From contig CACWFV010000010.1 of NCBI GenBank assembly GCA_902760315.1, positions 1-64,000 of the forward strand: DNA of 64,000 nucleotides, written 5' to 3'. The translations under genes and the position numbers were made by a program. Below the pieces are notes generated by a model. It made no database searches, was not told the origin of the DNA, and was given only the letters and a program-made list of their open reading frames with translations. Shown piece by piece: positions 1 to 8,432 of the stretch; the first letter of the stretch is position 1; every line of letters begins with the position of its first letter. The stretch comes from an uncultured Bacteroidales bacterium. GTDB taxonomy: Bacteria > Bacteroidota > Bacteroidia > Bacteroidales > Bacteroidaceae.

Positions 1-96
1 GAGACTGGCCGTACAACTGGCCTGAGGTCTCGTTCCACAAAATTAATTTTGTTACCCGCCCACGCGCGGACAGGCCTATTTCGGGAGCAAAGGTAA
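1..96 (-). repeat. 96-bp promoter-bearing repeat, copy 1
   Basis: Identical over all 96 visible bases to 42334-42429; it may continue left of the window. It holds an imperfect inverted repeat (GAGAC..GGCC / GGCC..GTCTC), the palindrome ACAAAATTAATTTTGT and, at 88-95, CAAAGGTA, which on the minus strand is the -7 box TACCTTTG. The element therefore looks like a promoter plus start of a structured leader that fires leftward out of the window. In copy 2 the same unit lies upstream of a giant surface protein. Bases 97-245 are AT-rich and show nothing else. Confidence 0.75.
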
Positions 97-245
97 ACAT
101 TTTTTGTGAAACAACAAAGATTTTACAGAAAAAATTATTAAAATCAGCGTTTTTCTCGGTATTCACACATAAATATTGTTATTATGCACAGACGAAGGTG
201 TGAATCAGTACTCGGCAAGAGGTACAGAAAAGCTTGGGCACAACA

Positions 246-273
246 AAGCCCCGGCTTGAGAAAGTCGGGGCTT
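246..273 (-). terminator. Intrinsic terminator of the DUF3857 gene
   Basis: A 12-bp stem (246-257 with 262-273, core AAGCCCCG/CGGGGCTT) with a four-base loop lies just past the stop at 330. On the minus strand it is followed by a short T-rich stretch. Confidence 0.7.
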
Positions 274-329
274 GGCTATAAGAAAAGGAGGATGTGCCTA
301 TTGGGACACGCTCTCTTTCCGAGTGGCTG

Positions 330-2354
330 TTATTTCTTGAGGACCAGCTGCTCAGTGGTATACTTCATGACAGCATCGAAGATGGCACGCAGGTCGGCAT
401 AGCTCTGTTCTGAATGCACTATCTTATGGATGCTGAATTGGCAACTCAGTTGTACGCGTCCGTCACCAACGGTGGTCAAGATGCGACCTTCAAGTCCCTT
501 GTCGGGGGTGACGATGGTCATGTTTCTGGGTTCGCCGCTGACCGTATAGCCCTCAGGCAGCGTCATGTTGACGACGACCTTGTGGGTGCCCTGGCTATGG
601 AACTCTACGGGCACCTTACGGACGGAGGCAGTGAAAGGATTCTTTGCGATGATGGTGGGGAAGGGACAAATCTTGATGGTGTTCCCCTCCACGCTGCCCT
701 GGCGGTTGAATGGTGTCTCTTCAGTAGCATCGGGTGCAAAGGCCGTTATGCCCTTGGCCTGGCGATAGTTCAAGGCGGCCAGGCCCTCATAGCGGGTAGT
801 CTGCGTACCCGTCAGCTTGCCGTCGGCAGAGAGTTGAACGTTGATGATGGTACTCTTCTGCGACTTCGTGAGCCGTTGCAGGTTGACCCACGCACTCTTG
901 CCCTTCTTCTGCACCAGTCGGGCCCGCTCTACCAACAGTGGTTCTGGAAGCACATTGAGATAGCCGTTCTTCGACGAGGCATCGACATAGACATTAGGTC
1001 CTGACGGCATGACGACACCGACGATGAAGGTATTGAGCTTGCGCAAGGCGGGGAAGTTGTAAGGCAACTGACCCTGATCGCGCGTGCGCAGCACGACGGG
1101 TGTGGCGGTGAGTCCGACGCTATTGAGCGACTGGATGAGCAGCAGGTTGATGTCGGCATTGGTGCCCCCCTGGTTCTTCAGCGTCTCAGCTGTGGCGGCA
1201 GGGTTGATGTCGTACTTTCCGTTCCACGTCACCTTGCTCATCACCAGGTTAAACACGGCTGCCGTGCGCTCACGCAGGTCGGCAATCTCGGCAACCTTAG
1301 CGTCCTGCAGTTCCTTCACCAAAGGGCTATGGTCGTTCAGTCGCAGTCCCAAATCATCGGAGTTGAGAATCATCTCGTCAATCTCTTCCCACGTACGGGC
1401 GTAGTCCATCTGCGCTGTTCCCGGCAACCGGTACTGGCTCAGTTCGGCGGTAATGCCAGCACAATAATCCAGCGTGTTCCACACATAGTCGTCCTTAGGC
1501 ACAGCCATCAGGTTACGGCCTACGTAGACGTAGTGGTTTGTCATCACCTTCGACTGCTTGGCCAGTGGGTCACTTTCCAGCTTGAAGTTCATGGAGCCAG
1601 CGGTGACGGTATGTGTCAGGCGCTGAATGCCATGATCCTCGACGTTGAAAATCAGGTAGCTGGGAATGTTCATGTCCAACTTGGCATACGCTACAGGTAT
1701 CTCGCACTGGGCATACCAGTCGTGCAACAGCCAAAACAGCTGGCTGTGGATGGTGTACTCGTATTCTATCACCGTACCCTCCTTGACGTTAGGCACGGTA
1801 AACTCTATCTGGCGGTTGTGGTCGTCAATCTTCGTCTTGACGATGTCGCTCTTCTTCAGATGCGTCTTCACCACCTTGCCGCCCTCCAGATTGAAGGCCG
1901 TGGCCTTGATGCTCTCCACGTTCTCGTCGCCCTCGTTGGCAAAGACATTGTCCGTCATGGATACACCCTCACCCTCGAAATAGGAATTAGAACTGCCATC
2001 GGGCTGTGGCAGACTCTTAGCGTTGGTTTTCAGTCCGCCGATGTTGTTATTCACGGACAATGCCACCTGATAAGGTACGACGACCTTGGCATAACGGGCA
2101 CCGGCGGGTTTCAGCACCTTGATACGGAACTTCTCACGATAGTCGGCCAGAAAACCGATGTTCTGTACAGCATACTCCACTTCCGTCAGGCGGCAGAGCA
2201 CAACGGCATCGGCCTCAGGGTCGGCCTCGTACGTGGTCATCTGCATCTCTTCCTTGGTGGGTTTGCCAAACTTCATGTTGACGTCACTCTGCGCTACAGC
2301 AGAACAGAACGGCCATAGCAGCAACAGAAAAACTTTGAATACGTTTGATTTCAT
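330..2354 (-). CDS. DUF3857 / transglutaminase-like exported protein
   Basis: A 674-residue secreted protein. A signal peptide (MKSNVFKVFLLLLWPF, cleavage near AVAQ) is followed by a DUF3857-type beta domain (about residues 45-230) and a transglutaminase-like fold (about 340-470). I start at the ATG at 2354; the longer reading begins at a TTG and would place residues before the signal peptide. The transglutaminase Cys and His positions are not recognisable (the usual GDC-like block reads GGTNAD and the His block reads LNT), whereas the Asp (YVDAS) remains, so it is probably not catalytic. Such proteins are common in Bacteroidetes and of unknown role. It stands alone between a terminator and tRNA-Leu. 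Confidence 0.85.
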   Translation of the reverse strand: MKSNVFKVFLLLLWPFCSAVAQSDVNMKFGKPTKEEMQMTTYEADPEADAVVLCRLTEVEYAVQNIGFLADYREKFRIKVLKPAGARYAKVVVPYQVALSVNNNIGGLKTNAKSLPQPDGSSNSYFEGEGVSMTDNVFANEGDENVESIKATAFNLEGGKVVKTHLKKSDIVKTKIDDHNRQIEFTVPNVKEGTVIEYEYTIHSQLFWLLHDWYAQCEIPVAYAKLDMNIPSYLIFNVEDHGIQRLTHTVTAGSMNFKLESDPLAKQSKVMTNHYVYVGRNLMAVPKDDYVWNTLDYCAGITAELSQYRLPGTAQMDYARTWEEIDEMILNSDDLGLRLNDHSPLVKELQDAKVAEIADLRERTAAVFNLVMSKVTWNGKYDINPAATAETLKNQGGTNADINLLLIQSLNSVGLTATPVVLRTRDQGQLPYNFPALRKLNTFIVGVVMPSGPNVYVDASSKNGYLNVLPEPLLVERARLVQKKGKSAWVNLQRLTKSQKSTIINVQLSADGKLTGTQTTRYEGLAALNYRQAKGITAFAPDATEETPFNRQGSVEGNTIKICPFPTIIAKNPFTASVRKVPVEFHSQGTHKVVVNMTLPEGYTVSGEPRNMTIVTPDKGLEGRILTTVGDGRVQLSCQFSIHKIVHSEQSYADLRAIFDAVMKYTTEQLVLKK

Positions 2355-2413
2355 GATTACAGTGTTTGTCAAGGTTAGAGTTAGAGGACTTTCCTAGATA
2401 GAAGTCTTCTTGT

Positions 2414-2496
2414 GCCGCGAGCGGGACTCGAACCCGCACAGCCGTTATGGCCAAGGGATTTTAAGTCCCTCGTGTCTACCATTCCACCATCGCGGC
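2414..2496 (-). tRNA. tRNA-Leu(TAA)
   Basis: An 83-nt cloverleaf on the minus strand. The acceptor arms GCCGCGA and TCGCGGC pair over 7 bp, the anticodon loop is CTTAAAA (anticodon TAA) closed by AGGGA/TCCCT, there is a long class II variable arm, and the T-loop is GTTCGAGTC. CCA is not encoded. A minus-strand -7 box lies at 2512-2519. Confidence 0.95.
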
Positions 2497-2511
2497 AGCC
2501 GTAAGTGGTTG

Positions 2512-2519
2512 CAAAGGTA
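2512..2519 (-). promoter_or_regulatory. Promoter -7 box for tRNA-Leu
   Basis: CAAAGGTA, i.e. TACCTTTG on the minus strand, 16 bases upstream of the tRNA 5' end, matching the Bacteroidetes TAnnTTTG consensus. Confidence 0.6.
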
Positions 2520-2557
2520 TGAAAAATTTGGTACACAGCCAAATTTTTCTTCAAGAA

Positions 2558-3175
2558 TTATCTTCTGAACACGCTAACAACACCTAAAGGACCTGTCGTG
2601 GAGGCTACATACTTGTCGAGTCCGCGGTCGCCCTCTTCTCCGTTCAGCACCAGTCCGCTGTTGTTCATGTCATACTTCTTACCGCACTTGCTGCAGGTAG
2701 CGAGTCCGCTGCTCTCCATCGTGACGCGGTAGTTAGGATTGGCGGTGTTATTCTCGCGCTCCACACAGTTGGGGCACTGCACGTCATAGGCCACGAAGCC
2801 CCCATTCCGGTCGTCAGCGTTCAGCGTCTGGAAGCCCACAATGATGCCGTTGTTCAGCCCCAGAATGAATTTAGCCTCCACCTCCTGAGCCGTCTCCACC
2901 TGCTGCGATGTCATACCAGCACTATTCTCAAACTGCAGATAGCGAACCCCGGCGCGGGTGTATTCAGTAATCAAGCAGAAGACGCCTCGCGAATTGGCGT
3001 CCAGCGCCGAGGCCAGCGTGGGGTCGTTGTGAATCATGTTGTTATAGGAGAACCGGCAGGCATGGGTAGAAAACTCGTTGTCGGCCTCGCAGCCAGCAAG
3101 TAGTAAGCAGACCATAGCCAGCAGGCTACGGGCAGCCGCTCTCGCCAGCAGTAAAGCATTGTCCGTTTGTCTCAT
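2558..3175 (-). CDS. Lipoprotein with four-cysteine, Rieske-like C-terminal motif
   Basis: 205 residues. The N-terminus has a lipoprotein signal ending in LLAGC (lipidated Cys near residue 29), so it should be an inner- or outer-membrane lipoprotein. The C-terminal half contains CPNC and, about 35 residues later, CSKC followed by GKKYDMNNSG. Paired CxxC motifs could bind zinc or be a remnant of a Rieske-like fold; the His residues of a true 2Fe-2S Rieske site are not seen. Its ATG overlaps the argH stop (ATGA at 3172-3175), so it is translationally coupled to argH. Function unknown. Confidence 0.75.
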   Translation of the reverse strand: MRQTDNALLLARAAARSLLAMVCLLLAGCEADNEFSTHACRFSYNNMIHNDPTLASALDANSRGVFCLITEYTRAGVRYLQFENSAGMTSQQVETAQEVEAKFILGLNNGIIVGFQTLNADDRNGGFVAYDVQCPNCVERENNTANPNYRVTMESSGLATCSKCGKKYDMNNSGLVLNGEEGDRGLDKYVASTTGPLGVVSVFRR

Positions 3176-4509
3176 GCCAACAGTCGTTTCTCTGCCTCCA
3201 CCATCCTGTCAAAGGAGAATCCGTCGAAGACGTCACTGAAGAGTTTCTGAATGCGGTCGTTGCACAAATTACCGATACTGCCCTCGTGGGTATGATGGAT
3301 ATCCTTGTCAGGACGGAACGTGCCGGCCTCAATCTCCAGGCCGACCTGTTTGTAGGCATCTCTGAAGGGTAAACCTTCAGAGGCGAGTTTATTGACCGTC
3401 TCCACAGAGAACATCGGGTCGTACATCGGATTGTCGAGGATGTCCTCGCGCACCTCTATCTTATTAATAATGTATGCTGTCATCTGCAGACAGTCCTTCA
3501 GTTCGTCGAAGGCCGGCAGGAACACCTCCTTGATGATCTGCAGGTCGCGGAAGTAGCCCACGGGCAGATTGTTCATGATGAGCGTCACCTGCTGGGGCAG
3601 TGCTTGCAGCTTGTTACACTTGGCACGAATCAGTTCGAAGACGTCGGGGTTCTTCTTGTGCGGCATGATGCTGGAGCCCGTGGTGCACTCCTTTGGCAGA
3701 CGGACAAACGAGAAGTTCTGCGAGTTGAACAGACAAGCGTCGAAGGCCAACTTAGCCAGCGTGCCGGCAATGGAGGCCAGGGCGAAACCCACGTTGCGCT
3801 CCGTCTTGCCACGTCCCATCTGGGCATACACCACGTTGTAGTCCATGGAGTCGAAACCCAGCAGGTCGGTCGTCATCTGGCGGTTCAGCGGGAACGACGA
3901 GCCGTAGCCGGCGGCAGACCCCAGCGGATTGCGGTTGGTCATCTTGTAGGCCGCCTGCAAGAACAGCATGTCGTCGCAGAGCGACTCGGCATAAGCGCCA
4001 AACCACAGACCGAACGACGAGGGCATGGCTACCTGCAGGTGCGTGTAGCCCGGCATCAGTACGTGCTTGTATTGCTCGCTCTTCTGGATGAGTTCGTCGA
4101 AGAGCACCTTCACGCTGTCGGCCACCTCCATCAGTTCGTGGCGGGTAAAGAGTTTCAGGTCTACCAGCACCTGGTCGTTGCGTGAACGACCTGAGTGTAT
4201 CTTCTTGCCCATGTCGCCCAGCGTGCGCGTCAGCATCAGCTCCACTTGCGAATGGACATCCTCCACACCCTCTTCGATGACAAACTCACCCCGCTCTGCC
4301 GTCTGGTAGATTTTCTTCAGTTCTGCCAGCAACAGGGGCAGTTCGTCATGGCCAATCAGCCCTATCGACTCCAGCATGGTGATATGGGCCATGGAGCCCA
4401 ACACGTCGTACTTGGCCAGATAGAGGTCCATCTCGCGGTCACGACCTACGGTGAAGCGCTCAATCTCGCTGTTCACCTCGAAATTCTTCTCCCACAGTTT
4501 ATTAGCCAT
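3172..4509 (-). CDS. argH: Argininosuccinate lyase
   Basis: 445 residues, near the usual length of the fumarase/aspartase-superfamily argininosuccinate lyases. It cleaves argininosuccinate to arginine and fumarate in the cytoplasm. The superfamily signature GSSIMPHKKNPD is present near residue 280, and HSGRSRNDQ and PGYTHLQ are the conserved substrate-binding blocks. It is followed by an overlapping lipoprotein gene and preceded by an SRPBCC gene and pyrE on the same strand, so nucleotide and arginine genes may share one transcript. The 53-bp gap upstream is made of short CGTTAT-type repeats. Confidence 0.96.
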   Translation of the reverse strand: MANKLWEKNFEVNSEIERFTVGRDREMDLYLAKYDVLGSMAHITMLESIGLIGHDELPLLLAELKKIYQTAERGEFVIEEGVEDVHSQVELMLTRTLGDMGKKIHSGRSRNDQVLVDLKLFTRHELMEVADSVKVLFDELIQKSEQYKHVLMPGYTHLQVAMPSSFGLWFGAYAESLCDDMLFLQAAYKMTNRNPLGSAAGYGSSFPLNRQMTTDLLGFDSMDYNVVYAQMGRGKTERNVGFALASIAGTLAKLAFDACLFNSQNFSFVRLPKECTTGSSIMPHKKNPDVFELIRAKCNKLQALPQQVTLIMNNLPVGYFRDLQIIKEVFLPAFDELKDCLQMTAYIINKIEVREDILDNPMYDPMFSVETVNKLASEGLPFRDAYKQVGLEIEAGTFRPDKDIHHTHEGSIGNLCNDRIQKLFSDVFDGFSFDRMVEAEKRLLA

Positions 4510-4518
4510 CGTCTGTTT

Positions 4519-4560
4519 CGTTTTTCGTTATTACGTTATAACGTTATCTCGTTATTACGA
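4519..4560. repeat. CGTTATTAC-type short tandem repeat
   Basis: The argH upstream gap is built of variants of CGTTATTACG / CGTTATAACG / CGTTATCTCG. It is one of several different simple repeats that sit at gene ends in this window. Confidence 0.6.
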
Positions 4561-4562
4561 AG

Positions 4563-4976
4563 TTAAACAAAAGGAATCTGCGAGAGGGCATCTGCTATCT
4601 TCTCCACGCCATCCTGCAGCGGCCCGCTCACCATGCCTTTCAGCATGAAGGGGATGTCGGCCTTGACCGTCACCTTCATCTTCGACTCGGCAGCACTGAC
4701 AGGCAGCACCTGAATCCACAGGTTGAAGGGCATGGGCGACTGCTCGGTCTCGAACTTCACACACTTATTCTCCTCACGCTCGCAAATGCGCAGCTTGATG
4801 GTGCCTACGGGCGACACGCTGACCGCAACGGAGTCGCTGTCGAACTGGAAATCCTGCAACTTGTCCTGCGGAATGCGATCGCGGACTCGCTCCAAGTTGC
4901 TCAGGTCGCTGATATTGCGATACACATCCTCCACGGGATAAGGTATCTGCTTGATGCTACTTTCAAACTTTGTCAT
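4563..4976 (-). CDS. SRPBCC (START-like) family protein
   Basis: 137 residues from the ATG at 4976, which overlaps the pyrE stop as ATGA; a reading three codons longer exists. The sequence is typical of small SRPBCC/polyketide-cyclase-like proteins: an N-terminal strand (FESSIKQIPYPVEDVY), a helix (ISDLSNLERVRDRIP), then antiparallel strands and a long C-terminal helix (QDGVEKIADALSQIPF). The helix-grip fold binds hydrophobic ligands; the ligand here is unknown. Coupling to pyrE is positional only. Confidence 0.85.
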   Translation of the reverse strand: MTKFESSIKQIPYPVEDVYRNISDLSNLERVRDRIPQDKLQDFQFDSDSVAVSVSPVGTIKLRICEREENKCVKFETEQSPMPFNLWIQVLPVSAAESKMKVTVKADIPFMLKGMVSGPLQDGVEKIADALSQIPFV

Positions 4977-5605
4977 TGCTTCCAATTGGCGGGGTCCTTA
5001 CGCCACTCTTTCAACACCTCCAGGTCTTCAGCCTTGATATATCCGGTCTCGGCAGCCTGTTCCAGCACGGCATGATAGTCGCTCAAGGTAACGAGCTTGA
5101 CGCCAGCCTCGCGGAAAGCCTCTTCTGCCACGGGGAAACCGTAGGTGAACGAAGCCACCATGCCGATGACCTCAACGCCATACTGACGCAGGGCCTCTAC
5201 AGCCTTCAGACTGCTGCCACCAGTAGAAATCAAGTCCTCTACGACGATGACCTTTGCCCCCTTTCGCAGTTCGCCTTCCACCTGGTTGCCCATACCGTGG
5301 TCTTTCGGCTTCGGACGCACATAGGCATAGGGCAGTCCGAGTTCGTCGGCCACCAATGCTCCTTGCGCAATGGCTCCGGTAGCTACACCGGCTACGGCCT
5401 CAGCCTCAGGGAAGTGCTGCTGGATGGCGTGACAGAGTTCCAGCTTGACAAACGAACGGACGTCGGCATAGCCCAGCGTCTTACGGTTGTCGGTATAAAT
5501 GGGTGACTTCCAGCCGCTGGCCCATGTAAAAGGCTCGTTAGGCTGCAGTTTGATGGCCTCAATATCCATCAGCTTCTGTGCAAAGAGTTTCTTGATTGTA
5601 TCCAT
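4973..5605 (-). CDS. pyrE: Orotate phosphoribosyltransferase
   Basis: 210 residues, the normal length. It converts orotate and PRPP to OMP in de novo pyrimidine synthesis. The PRPP-binding motif VIVVEDLISTGGS lies near residues 119-131 and the flexible-loop region RPKPKDHGMGN is conserved. It is first in a minus-strand series with the SRPBCC gene and argH, with a -7 box 19 bases upstream of the start codon. Confidence 0.96.
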   Translation of the reverse strand: MDTIKKLFAQKLMDIEAIKLQPNEPFTWASGWKSPIYTDNRKTLGYADVRSFVKLELCHAIQQHFPEAEAVAGVATGAIAQGALVADELGLPYAYVRPKPKDHGMGNQVEGELRKGAKVIVVEDLISTGGSSLKAVEALRQYGVEVIGMVASFTYGFPVAEEAFREAGVKLVTLSDYHAVLEQAAETGYIKAEDLEVLKEWRKDPANWKQ

Positions 5606-5623
5606 ATCTCAGAATTTTTGCGG

Positions 5624-5631
5624 CAAAGGTA
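5624..5631 (-). promoter_or_regulatory. Promoter -7 box for pyrE
   Basis: CAAAGGTA gives TACCTTTG on the minus strand. No clear TTTG -33 element stands about 20 bases further up. Confidence 0.6.
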
Positions 5632-5708
5632 CAAAGAAAATATGAATTATGTATGAAATAAATGGAAGAATTTAAACCTTTCCGCTAACGCCGCGTCTTA
5701 TATCAGTT

Positions 5709-8105
5709 ATGAAAAGACTACTCTGTGTATTATTGACCGCTGTCAGTGTGCTGACAGCAACTGCTCAAGGCTCCGTTCGTGGAAAAGTGATTGACAAGCA
5801 GACCGACGAGGTGCTGCAATTCGTAAACGTCGCCGTAGAGAATACGGCAGGCAAACTCGTCAAAGGCGCCATCACAGACGCCACCGGACAATTTAACATC
5901 AACGGTCTCAAGATGGGCACCTACCGGCTTCAGGTCTCCTTTGTAGGCTACAAAACGATAACCCGCCAGTTTACGCTCAGCGCCCAGCACCCCCACCAGC
6001 ACTTCAACGCACTCTATCTGGCCGAAGACACCAAGACGCTGCGCGAGGTGCAGGTCACCGGTCAGCGGTCGCAGATGAAGCTGGAGGTAGACCGCAAGGT
6101 ATTCTCCGTCGACCAGGTGCTGGCCGCTGCCGGCGGCAACGTCACCGACCTGCTGGAGAATATTCCCAGTATCGAGGTGACCACAGACGGTGAGATATCG
6201 CTACGCGGCAACAGCAGCGTGGAGGTGTGGATCAACGGCAAGGCCAGCGGACTGACCACCGACAACCGCTACGAGATACTGCAGCAGATTCCTGCCGAGA
6301 GCATCGAGAAGATTGAGGTCATCGACAACCCCTCGGCCAAGTTCTCACCAGAGGGTTCTGCCGGCATCATCAATATCGTGCTGAAGCGCGACCGCAAGGC
6401 TGGCTACTATGGTTCACTGCAGGTGGGCGCCAACAACCACAAGGGCTACAATGCCAGCGGCAACATCAACTACTCCAGCGGACCACTCGACGCCTATGTC
6501 AATGTCGGCACACGTCGGCGCCGCGGCAGTGGGGGCAGCGAGAGCGAGCAGCACTACAAGCAGACCAACCAATACCAGAACTACTCCAGCGACAGCGACA
6601 ACAAGGGACGCGGCATCTTTGCCCGTGCCGGACTGACATGGCACTTCACGCGCAATGACGACCTGTCGCTGGGTGGTATGACCTTGCATGGACACCCCGA
6701 GAGCGATGGCCGCTTGCACATGTATCATGGCGAGTTGGGCTACGAGCACCGTTGGAGCGACCAGCACAAGCTGACAGCCCACGCCGAGTATAACCGCTGG
6801 ATGAGCGACAACGACAACACCTATCAAGACTCTGTGACATACATCACGCCGGTACAGCCTTCCACCTATTATTATCAGCTGCGCCCCATGCACGTCAGGA
6901 ACCGCTCATGGGAAGTCAAGGTGGACTACGAGAACCAACTGACGGAGAACCTGAAGCTGGAAGCAGGCTACAACGGCCGCTTCTCACATGAGAACACACC
7001 GCAGGAGTCGTTCGAGGCCAGCAGCTGGGACGGCACCGGCATGACCGAAGACCAGCAATACTACAACCGCTTCATCTACTCCATGGACACGCACGCCGTC
7101 TATGCCACGGCCAATGCCAAACTGGGCAAGTGGGGACTGATGGCCGGACTGCGCGGTGAGTACTGGAAGGTGGATACCGAGAGTTACGACTATGCCCAAG
7201 AGCACGGCACAGCAGCCAAGGACGCTCCCTACAGAAAAGACTTCTTCCAGCTGTTTCCCTCGCTGTTCCTGAACTACAACCTCACGGAGACCGCCCAGCT
7301 GCAGCTGAACTACACGCGTCGCCTGCGCCGGCCGTGGGGCGGACAACTCAACTCGTTCAAGAACACGCGCGACGCCTCGATGGTGGAGTTCGGCAACCCC
7401 GAACTGACACCGGAGTACACACACTCGCTGTCGCTGAACTTCCTGAAGACATGGGACGAGCACACGCTGAGCATCTCTACCTACTACCGGCCCACCACCG
7501 ACGTCATGCAGCGCATACGCTACCAGAACAGCACGGACGGCATGATGTATATGACCCAGATGAACCTGACCAAGCGGCAGAGCCTGGGCGTGGAGATTAT
7601 CGGCAAGAACAAGCTGTGGCGCATCCTGGACCTGACGACCACCATCAACGGTTACTACAACAAACTGGACGGCTATGACTACCTGATTGAGGGGCAGCAC
7701 GTCACGGGCGAGGGCGACGAGAGTTTCTCGTGGGACGCCCGCCTGCTGGCCTCCGTCATCCTGCCCTACGACCTCTCCGTACAGGCTACGGGCAACTACC
7801 GCTCGCGCGGTGTCATCACGCAGGGCTACCGCAAGCCCAACGGTTCGCTGGATTTGGGCCTGCGCAAGAGTTTCTTCAACAAGAAGATAGCCGTGGCCCT
7901 CAACTGGCGCGACGTCTTCAACACCCGCCACTGGGAGAACTACACGGAGAGCGACACCTTCTGGCGGCACCAGAAGAACTGGCGCGACCCTCGCGTCAAC
8001 ATCCAAGTGACGTGGAACTTCGGCAACATGAACAACAAGAAAGCCGACGAGCGCGAAGCCGGACAACAACAGCCCGGCCTACTCGACCAGCCACATGAAG
8101 AATGA
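5709..8105 (+). CDS. Outer-membrane beta-barrel protein, TonB-receptor-like (CarboxypepD_reg domain)
   Basis: 798 residues. A signal peptide (to about residue 19, TATAQ) is followed by a carboxypeptidase-regulatory-like Ig fold (about 21-105, GSVRGKVIDKQTDE and FVGYKT), a plug-like region (PSIEVTTDGEISLRGN) and a long C-terminal barrel. It resembles the outer-membrane beta-barrel family (OMP_b-brl_3) of Bacteroidetes; substrate unknown. The last codons (PHEE then TGA) are already part of the GAAGAAT repeat array that follows, so the original C-terminus may have been altered. Confidence 0.88.
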   Translation: MKRLLCVLLTAVSVLTATAQGSVRGKVIDKQTDEVLQFVNVAVENTAGKLVKGAITDATGQFNINGLKMGTYRLQVSFVGYKTITRQFTLSAQHPHQHFNALYLAEDTKTLREVQVTGQRSQMKLEVDRKVFSVDQVLAAAGGNVTDLLENIPSIEVTTDGEISLRGNSSVEVWINGKASGLTTDNRYEILQQIPAESIEKIEVIDNPSAKFSPEGSAGIINIVLKRDRKAGYYGSLQVGANNHKGYNASGNINYSSGPLDAYVNVGTRRRRGSGGSESEQHYKQTNQYQNYSSDSDNKGRGIFARAGLTWHFTRNDDLSLGGMTLHGHPESDGRLHMYHGELGYEHRWSDQHKLTAHAEYNRWMSDNDNTYQDSVTYITPVQPSTYYYQLRPMHVRNRSWEVKVDYENQLTENLKLEAGYNGRFSHENTPQESFEASSWDGTGMTEDQQYYNRFIYSMDTHAVYATANAKLGKWGLMAGLRGEYWKVDTESYDYAQEHGTAAKDAPYRKDFFQLFPSLFLNYNLTETAQLQLNYTRRLRRPWGGQLNSFKNTRDASMVEFGNPELTPEYTHSLSLNFLKTWDEHTLSISTYYRPTTDVMQRIRYQNSTDGMMYMTQMNLTKRQSLGVEIIGKNKLWRILDLTTTINGYYNKLDGYDYLIEGQHVTGEGDESFSWDARLLASVILPYDLSVQATGNYRSRGVITQGYRKPNGSLDLGLRKSFFNKKIAVALNWRDVFNTRHWENYTESDTFWRHQKNWRDPRVNIQVTWNFGNMNNKKADEREAGQQQPGLLDQPHEE

Positions 8106-8209
8106 AGAATGAAGAATGGAGAATGAAGAATGGAGAATGAAGAATGAAGAATGAAGAATGAGGAATGAAGAATGAAGAGTGAAGAGTGAAGAATGAAGAA
8201 TGAAGAATG
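8095..8209. repeat. GAAGAAT tandem array
   Basis: About 16 imperfect copies of a 7-bp unit (GAAGAAT, GGAGAAT, GAAGAGT). It begins inside the last codons of the preceding gene. Its reverse complement recurs at 8247-8277, so a transcript could fold into a long stem. Confidence 0.9.
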
Positions 8210-8246
8210 GAAGCGTGAAATGTTAAAAATGACATGGCAGGCGAAA

Positions 8247-8277
8247 ATTCTTCATTCTTCATTCTTCATTCTTCATT
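8247..8277. repeat. ATTCTTC array, inverted partner of the GAAGAAT array
   Basis: Four copies of ATTCTTC, the exact complement of the array at 8095-8209, ending nine bases before the -7 box of the thiamine operon. Confidence 0.85.
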
Positions 8278-8285
8278 AATTATTG

Positions 8286-8293
8286 TACCTTTG
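8286..8293 (+). promoter_or_regulatory. Promoter -7 box of the thiamine operon
   Basis: TACCTTTG just upstream of the TPP riboswitch, placing the start of transcription near 8300 so that the aptamer is the first thing made. Confidence 0.65.
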
Positions 8294-8303
8294 CAGCCGA
8301 TTT

Positions 8304-8382
8304 ATCAAGGGGTGCTCACGGGTTGTGGGCTGAGATGATACCCTCGGAACCTGATACGGACAATGCCGACACAGGGATGATG
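8304..8382 (+). promoter_or_regulatory. TPP riboswitch (THI element)
   Basis: All conserved THI-box blocks are visible in order: GGGGTGC (P1/P2 side), GGGCTGAGATGATACCCTC (pyrimidine-sensing arm), GAACCTGAT, CGGACAATGCCG and CAGGGATGA. It lies between the -7 box and the ATG at 8433, and the downstream genes are thiamine uptake and activation genes, so TPP binding should switch off the operon. No strong terminator hairpin is evident between aptamer and ATG, which favours control of translation or a weak terminator (inference). Confidence 0.95.
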
Positions 8383-8432
8383 AGTACACTGACATGCCCC
8401 TTATTTTTTAGGTTATATTAAATAAGGTAAAA

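Noticed and set aside
6414-8069. Long antisense frames over the barrel-protein gene (and similar ones over 9495-10445, 12288-14738, 52504-53859)
   Set aside because: They are mirror frames of GC-biased coding sequence, rich in Val, Ala and Gly with no recognisable families, opposite genes with clear products.
8095-8277. Possible CRISPR-like array
   Set aside because: Units are 7 bp and contiguous without spacers; it is a simple tandem repeat.
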